NCBI RefSeq assembly: GCF_002221505.1
Contig: NZ_CP011036.1
Coordinates: 1,116,001-1,180,000, forward strand
Origin: Pseudoalteromonas nigrifaciens
GTDB lineage: Bacteria; Pseudomonadota; Gammaproteobacteria; Enterobacterales; Alteromonadaceae
Direction: 5' to 3'
Length of the DNA: 64,000 nucleotides
In this document: positions 59,320-64,000 of the stretch, piece by piece
Layout of the letters: every line of letters starts with the position of its first letter
Position numbering within the stretch: position 1 is the first letter of the stretch
Notes under the pieces: model-generated
The model's input: the letters and a program-made list of their open reading frames with translations, nothing else
What the model was told of the DNA's origin: nothing
Databases searched by the model: none
Program-made: the position numbers and the translations under genes

Positions 59320-60106
59320 ATCATCACCTATTAATAAATAACAAATTAATTACTTCTGCTTTTAGTAAACTAAAAATTAAAGAAACAATATCAATCGGCT
59401 ATTCACCTCCTTTAATAAGATTAAATAATTACTGATCTTCGTTTATATTGCTTAAAACTAAACGAAGAAACTTTATGCTTTTACTGTATTTAATAACCAA
59501 ATTTGCCACACGCTAAACAATAGCGCATAAATAATATTGATAATAAAAACACAGTAATATTTAAATCTCACTTTAATCTAGGCGATAGAAAGCTTGCCGA
59601 GAATGGCCTAAATTAAAAGTTAAATTAAAAATTAATAGTAAATTCTGTGAAACAGATGGACGCAGAGAAGCGTCCGCTTAAGCGGGGAATTTTAGGGCGA
59701 AGCTCCCCAAACAAATAATATAATTAAATAAAAAAATATATGTTTTCATAGCTCCAATATAGCAGCTTAAATAATAACTTCAAGCTCTCTTAGATGCTTT
59801 AATTAAAGATTAAATTTATGGGTTAAATAACCATTATTTTTAAACTGAAAGCAGTACTCATTTAAGTATTAATTTAGTTAAGGTATTGTTTTAAATTGGT
59901 TTATATTCTACGCGTTTGGCTTGTAAGGGGGCGGTAATATTAACCAACACTTTTAAAGAGTATGACGGCCTTGAATGTAATACGTAATTATAGCGGAAAA
60001 ATATTTTTAGATTATTTAAAAATGATTACGTAGCAATACTTTAAGTTATTTGTTAAAACTATTAAATTATTATCCTAGGTATAAATGTGAGTATAAGGAG
60101 TATTTT
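59320..60106. other. AT-rich region with several short hairpins
   Basis: About 790 bp without a supported gene. It holds the leader of copy 2, a 9-bp inverted repeat CTTCGTTTA / TAAACGAAG (59437-59467), and a run of hairpins at 59644-59708. The remainder is AT-rich and featureless to the eye. Confidence 0.4.
59644..59708. ncRNA. Cluster of adjacent hairpins
   Basis: Four short stems in 65 bases: TCTGT-GAA-ACAGA, GGACGC-AGAGAA-GCGTCC, the palindrome CGCTTAAGCG, and GGGGA with TCCCC enclosing 15 bases. GC-rich in an AT-rich background. A small RNA or a remnant of a structured repeat is possible; no promoter was recognised. Confidence 0.35.
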
Positions 60107-60277
60107 ATGTCGAAAAAAGTAGTAACTTTTGAATACGAAAAAGAAACAAAAAACAGTGTTCGTTACAAAGAAGTCCCAGATGAAGGCGTTGCCCCTATTG
60201 TTGGATCTTTGTATGTTCAGAAGTGGTTTGCTGGGAATAGCAAAACGCTTGAAATAACGATAGATAAAAAAGACTAA
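60107..60277 (+). CDS. Small hypothetical protein, 56 residues
   Basis: MSKKVVTFEYEKETKNSVRY, a middle part with VPDEGVAPIVGSLYVQKWFA, and the end KTLEITIDKKD. The ATG at 60107 has TAAGGAG 8 bases upstream, a clear ribosome binding site; the frame is open further upstream but without one. The GSLYVQK-(F)-(K)LEITI pattern looks like a small beta protein found in several bacterial groups, but I cannot name a function. Confidence 0.72.
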   Translation: MSKKVVTFEYEKETKNSVRYKEVPDEGVAPIVGSLYVQKWFAGNSKTLEITIDKKD

Positions 60278-60478
60278 TTAGCGGCATTATTTTTGCGCCA
60301 TGTGTTTGTTTAGGTAAAAGCGACTAATAAATACTACGTTTTATTTAAGGGCGCATAATATATTTTTAAACTAATAAAGTTGCTTATAGCGTATTATAGT
60401 AGCTCATTTATTATTAATATTAGGCTTAAGTAAAAGTACGCTAGCCTCACAAATTTGATTAACAAGGAAGTTGTATAG

Positions 60479-60922
60479 ATGAAGTATTTTGTTTTAATTT
60501 CTATTTTAATTCTTAGTGGGTGTACATCAACACCTAAAGTTATATCTAACTCGGATATAACCAGCACTATGAATTTAATTGCCCTCACCGAAGAAGTCGC
60601 TCCTGCAGGAATAAAAGGCGTATTTAAGTTATCAATAAAGGCGGCGGGCATTCAAAACAGTGGTATCTATTTAAATACAGAATTGGATTATAGAGATAGA
60701 AGAAATGTGAGTGTCGCTATTCACCCTAGAACAGTAAATGCTTTTATAAAAAAGTATGGAACTTCGCCCGATTTATATTTTATTAATAAAACAGTTGAAG
60801 TTACGGGCGAGGCTAAACGTATGATAATTGATTTTTACGCTATGGGTAAAAAAACAGGAAAGTACTATTTTCAAACGCATATAAATATAACATCACTCAA
60901 TCAGATAAAAGTATTGGACTAG
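60479..60922 (+). CDS. Small lipoprotein, 147 residues
   Basis: Signal peptide with lipobox ILSGC (Cys at residue 15). The mature domain is beta-rich: IKGVFKLSIKAAGIQNSGIYLNTELDYRDRRNVS, then VEVTGEAKRMIIDFY and GKYYFQTHINI, a layout seen in OB-fold-like periplasmic proteins. AAGGAAG precedes the ATG. Function not recognised; a REP-like palindrome follows. Confidence 0.72.
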   Translation: MKYFVLISILILSGCTSTPKVISNSDITSTMNLIALTEEVAPAGIKGVFKLSIKAAGIQNSGIYLNTELDYRDRRNVSVAIHPRTVNAFIKKYGTSPDLYFINKTVEVTGEAKRMIIDFYAMGKKTGKYYFQTHINITSLNQIKVLD

Positions 60923-60948
60923 GTGAGTTATTAAATAAGCTATAATTT

Positions 60949-60974
60949 GTCGGGTGGCGCTGCGTTTATCCGAC
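60949..60974. repeat. REP-like palindrome
   Basis: GTCGG...CCGAC arms with GTGGCGCTGCGTTTAT between; resembles the GTCGGGTGGCGCTGCG type of extragenic palindromes common in gammaproteobacteria. It may also act as the terminator of the lipoprotein gene. Confidence 0.45.
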
Positions 60975-61192
60975 TTTAGCTTGTACCCTGTTTTTATTTT
61001 AATATCGCTAATATTGGCTTTTCAAGCCGCAATTTAGCAACTAATTTTACGCTATATATCTGCAATCCTTAATAACAAAAGTTGTAATAAAAGCCGTATA
61101 TTAAGCGCAATTTAGATTCTTCCTTTATGTTACCTGCCTCTGAGGCGCTATGATCTTTAGCGTTACTTTGTTTCTAATTTTTAACATTAAAA

Positions 61193-61211
61193 TTTACTCG
61201 TTACGAGTAAA
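61193..61211. promoter_or_regulatory. Perfect hairpin in the speA leader
   Basis: TTTACTCG-TTA-CGAGTAAA, an 8-bp perfect stem with 3-base loop, about 85 bases before the speA start. No long U tract follows; it may be an operator or leader structure. Confidence 0.4.
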
Positions 61212-61296
61212 AATTCTTGTTGGACTTAAACCGCTATTTTTCTTTTAATGCGCGCAATTAGCCAGTTCGGCATTTCTAAATAAAAGAGAAAGATAA

Positions 61297-63210
61297 ATGA
61301 AAGAAACAACATCACTAGAACAAGCTCGTACGAGCTACAATGTTCGTCATTGGAGCCAAGGTTTTTTTGGTATTAATGAACAAGGTGATGTATATGTTGC
61401 CCCTAAAGCCGATGCGCCAGAGCAAACTATTGCACTGACGGACATTGCTAAGCAACTAGAAGATAAAGGCTTAAGTTTGCCTGCATTAGTACGTTTTCCG
61501 CAAATATTACATCATCGTGTGCACAGCTTATGTGCTGCATTTAATACCGCGATTGCAGATTACGGCTACCCTAAAGATTATTTATTAGTTTACCCAATTA
61601 AAGTAAACCAACAGCGTGAAGTGGTTGAAGAAATTGTTGCCAGCCAAGCACAACTAGAAAAAAAACAACTAGGTTTAGAAGCAGGTAGCAAACCAGAGTT
61701 ATTAACCGTACTTGCATTGGCTGAAAAAACCAGTGCGGTGATTGTATGTAACGGTTACAAAGACAAAGAATATGTACGCTTAGCGCTAATAGGCGAAAAG
61801 CTAGGCCATAAAGTATACATAGTGCTTGAAAAGCTCTCTGAACTCGACATGGTTCTTAGCCAAGCTAAAGAATTAAATGTAAAGCCACGCATTGGTATTC
61901 GCGTGCGCTTGGCATCGCAAGGTAAAGGTAAATGGCAAGCAAGTGGCGGCGAAAAATCAAAATTTGGTTTATCGGCATCACAAGTTTTGCATGTGGTTAA
62001 TCGTTTGAAAGAATCGGATCAACTTGATTTAGTCCAGTTGGTGCATTTTCACTTAGGTTCGCAAATGGCGAATATTCGTGATGTACGTTTAGGTGTAAGC
62101 GAAGCAGCACGTTTTTACTGCGAGTTACGTAAACTAGGTGCAAAAATTGAGTGTCTTGATGTGGGCGGTGGTTTAGCTGTTGACTACGATGGTACTCGTA
62201 GCCAGTCACATAACTCAATGAACTATAGCTTAGCTGAATACGCTAACAATATTGTGTACACCATAGGCGACATTTGTAAGCAGTATGAACAGCCGTTTCC
62301 AACTATTATTTCGGAGTCGGGGCGGGCATTAACCGCGCACCATGCTGTGCTTATTTCAAATGTGATTGGTACTGAAAGTTATACACCTGAAGAAATTGAA
62401 GCACCGGCTGATGATGCCCCGCAGTTACTTAAAAATATGTGGATGTCGTGGCAGCAATTGCATGTATTAACTGATGACCGTGCATTAATTGAGATTTATC
62501 ACGATAGCCAAGGGGATTTAGCCGAAGCACATAATCAGTTTGCAATGGGGTTACTAAACTTAACCCAGCGTGCGTGGGCTGAGCAAACAAATTTACGCGT
62601 GTGTTATGAGCTTAATAAGCACATGGACAACAAAAACCGTTTTCATCGGCCAATAATTGACGAGCTTAATGCACGTTTAGCCGATAAGTTTTTTGTAAAT
62701 TTCTCGTTGTTTCAATCACTGCCAGATGCGTGGGGAATTGATCAGGTGTTTCCGGTGTTGCCATTAAGTGGCTTAACCGAAGCGCCAAAAAAACGTGCAG
62801 TATTACTGGATATTACTTGTGATTCTGACGGTGCACTTAATCATTATGTTGATGGTCAAGGCATTGAAAGTACACTACCAGTACCTGAGTTTAGTGCAGA
62901 TAAACCATATTTAATGGGGTTTTTCTTGGTGGGTGCTTATCAAGAAATATTAGGTGATATGCATAATTTATTTGGCGATACGCACAGCGCTATGGTGAAT
63001 ATGGATGAGCACGGCGTAGCCAGCATTACCGAAATAAACCAAGGCGATACAGTAGCCGATATGATGCGTTACGTGCATTTAGACGTTGAGAGTTTTCAGC
63101 AGTCGTATCAGCAGTTGGTAAGTAGCAAAATTGCAGAACACGAACAGCAAAGCGTTTTAGACGAATTGCAAAATGGCCTTGATGGCTACACTTATTTAGA
63201 AGAGCTATAA
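61297..63210 (+). CDS. speA: Biosynthetic arginine decarboxylase
   Basis: A 637-residue PLP enzyme converting arginine to agmatine, first step of one putrescine route. The PLP Lys is in [13 protein letters not shown]; the glycine-rich phosphate region is [14 protein letters not shown] and the C-terminal active-site Cys-Asp is in [11 protein letters not shown]. Length is close to E. coli SpeA. It is followed after 2 bp by speB, so agmatine is processed by the next enzyme of the same operon. Confidence 0.98.
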   Translation: MKETTSLEQARTSYNVRHWSQGFFGINEQGDVYVAPKADAPEQTIALTDIAKQLEDKGLSLPALVRFPQILHHRVHSLCAAFNTAIADYGYPKDYLLVYPIKVNQQREVVEEIVASQAQLEKKQLGLEAGSKPELLTVLALAEKTSAVIVCNGYKDKEYVRLALIGEKLGHKVYIVLEKLSELDMVLSQAKELNVKPRIGIRVRLASQGKGKWQASGGEKSKFGLSASQVLHVVNRLKESDQLDLVQLVHFHLGSQMANIRDVRLGVSEAARFYCELRKLGAKIECLDVGGGLAVDYDGTRSQSHNSMNYSLAEYANNIVYTIGDICKQYEQPFPTIISESGRALTAHHAVLISNVIGTESYTPEEIEAPADDAPQLLKNMWMSWQQLHVLTDDRALIEIYHDSQGDLAEAHNQFAMGLLNLTQRAWAEQTNLRVCYELNKHMDNKNRFHRPIIDELNARLADKFFVNFSLFQSLPDAWGIDQVFPVLPLSGLTEAPKKRAVLLDITCDSDGALNHYVDGQGIESTLPVPEFSADKPYLMGFFLVGAYQEILGDMHNLFGDTHSAMVNMDEHGVASITEINQGDTVADMMRYVHLDVESFQQSYQQLVSSKIAEHEQQSVLDELQNGLDGYTYLEEL

Positions 63211-63212
63211 GT

Positions 63213-64000
63213 ATGTCGACTTTGTTTGATCATCCAGATCACTCATTGTATTCCAATGGGATGACCTTTTTACGTTGTCCTATGGTGCAAAATATTACCG
63301 CGATTGACGCTGATGTAGTAGTGCTTGGTTTACCATTTGATATGGCGACCTCGGGCCGCCCAGGTGCACGTTTAGGCCCAGACGCGATTCGTCGTGCATC
63401 GGTGCATTTAGCGTGGGAAGGCACTAAGTATCCATGGACGTTTCCATTATTTGAGCATTTAAAAGTGGCCGATGCTGGAGACTTTACTTATCCGGTAGGC
63501 GACGCTGAGTATTTTACGGCGCAGCTTGAACAAGCCGCGAGTAAAATATTAAGCCAAGGTAAAACCTTGTTAGGGCTAGGTGGCGATCATTTTGTGACTT
63601 TACCATTGCTACGTGCGCATGAAAAACAACATGGCAAAATGGCTTTGGTGCACTTTGATGCCCACACAGATACTTACAGTAATGGCTCACGCTACGACCA
63701 CGGTACCATGTTTTATCATGCACCAATGGAAGGGTTAATTGATTTAGAGCACAGTATTCAAATTGGTATTCGCACCGACTTTGATCAAAGCAAGCATGGG
63801 TTTGCAGTGATTGATGCCATGCAAGCCAACGATTTATCGGCAAACGATATTGCTGCGCAAATAATTGCGCGAGTAGGCGATTTACCGGTTTATTTAACCT
63901 TTGATATTGATTGCCTTGATCCTGCGTTTGCACCTGGTACAGGCACTCCCGTGTGTGGTGGTTTAACATCAGACAAAGTGCTTAAAATATTACGTGCTTT
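63213..64000 (+). CDS. speB: Agmatinase, 3' end outside the window
   Basis: A ureohydrolase that converts agmatine to putrescine and urea. The frame is open from ATG 63213 to the window end (262 codons seen). Binuclear Mn ligands are in place: His in [17 protein letters not shown] and [17 protein letters not shown]-terminal [17 protein letters not shown] matches the family. Coupled to speA (2 bp gap). Confidence 0.96.
   Translation, partial: MSTLFDHPDHSLYSNGMTFLRCPMVQNITAIDADVVVLGLPFDMATSGRPGARLGPDAIRRASVHLAWEGTKYPWTFPLFEHLKVADAGDFTYPVGDAEYFTAQLEQAASKILSQGKTLLGLGGDHFVTLPLLRAHEKQHGKMALVHFDAHTDTYSNGSRYDHGTMFYHAPMEGLIDLEHSIQIGIRTDFDQSKHGFAVIDAMQANDLSANDIAAQIIARVGDLPVYLTFDIDCLDPAFAPGTGTPVCGGLTSDKVLKILRA

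Larger units (their letters stand above)
60923..61296. other. Intergenic region upstream of speA
   Basis: 374 bp holding a REP-like palindrome (60949-60974) and a hairpin at 61193-61211. The rest is AT-rich. The speA promoter is presumably here; it has AAAGAGAAAG upstream of its ATG. Confidence 0.45.

Overview
The window is a chromosomal segment of an AT-rich gammaproteobacterium. The gene order matches two conserved Escherichia coli neighbourhoods: lipA-lipB-ybeD-dacA-rlpA-mrdB-mrdA-rlmH-rsfS-nadD-holA-lptE-leuS-ybeL with lnt-ybeX-ybeY-ybeZ-miaB-ubiF-tRNAs, and ychF-pth-prs-ispE-lolB-hemA-prfA-prmC-sirB2-sirB1-kdsA. The sequence similarities, the marine-type accessory genes (EF-hand secreted proteins, a tricorn-like protease, a BCCT transporter) and the base composition suggest Alteromonadales, most likely Pseudoalteromonas. 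The genus is an inference; no database was searched.

Region 1 (1-7.1 kb, accessory): the end of a copper P-type ATPase and a membrane-anchored cupredoxin-like protein, a small Trp-rich protein, three tandem secreted EF-hand proteins, an M28 metallopeptidase lipoprotein, a tract of 80 uniform copies of a 7-bp repeat, an RRM RNA-binding protein, a frameshifted YdcF-type gene and an unknown protein. Region 2 (7.2-20.3 kb, minus strand, core): lipoate synthesis, cell elongation (PBP2, RodA, RlpA, PBP5), ribosome maturation factors, NAD synthesis, DNA polymerase III delta, LptE and LeuS. A 262-bp inverted-repeat, MITE-like element separates dacA from rlpA. Region 3 (20.5-31.3 kb, mostly plus, variable): a zinc-ribbon protein, a Lon-related protease with a degenerate P-loop, an FKBP, unknown and membrane proteins, a tricorn-like S41 protease, a YdhR-type protein and a Phd/ParE-type toxin-antitoxin pair.

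Region 4 (31.4-40 kb, core): lnt, corC/ybeX, ybeY, phoH and miaB on minus, ubiF on plus, then ten tRNA genes (4 Gln-TTG, 4 Leu-TAG, 2 Met-CAT) on minus behind a strong promoter with a GC-rich discriminator; part of the array is a 282-bp tandem duplication. Region 5 (40.1-52 kb): ychF-pth-rplY, prs, ispE and lolB on minus, diverging from the hemA-prfA-prmC-sirB2-sirB1-DUF819-kdsA run on plus. Region 6 (52-56.6 kb): gcvA, an alpha/beta hydrolase, ygdD and rlmM, then cysZ and a YkgJ-type protein. Region 7 (57-64 kb): a divergent BCCT transporter; two tandem paralogous 36/37-residue Lys-rich proteins with matching leaders and an extended hairpin between them; a small conserved-looking protein; a lipoprotein; and speA-speB (arginine to agmatine to putrescine), with speB cut by the window end.

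The observations most worth a second look are the heptamer tract, the tandem micro-proteins with their shared leaders, the structured element at dacA/rlpA, the substitutions in the BCCT substrate-site motif and the duplicated tRNA array.
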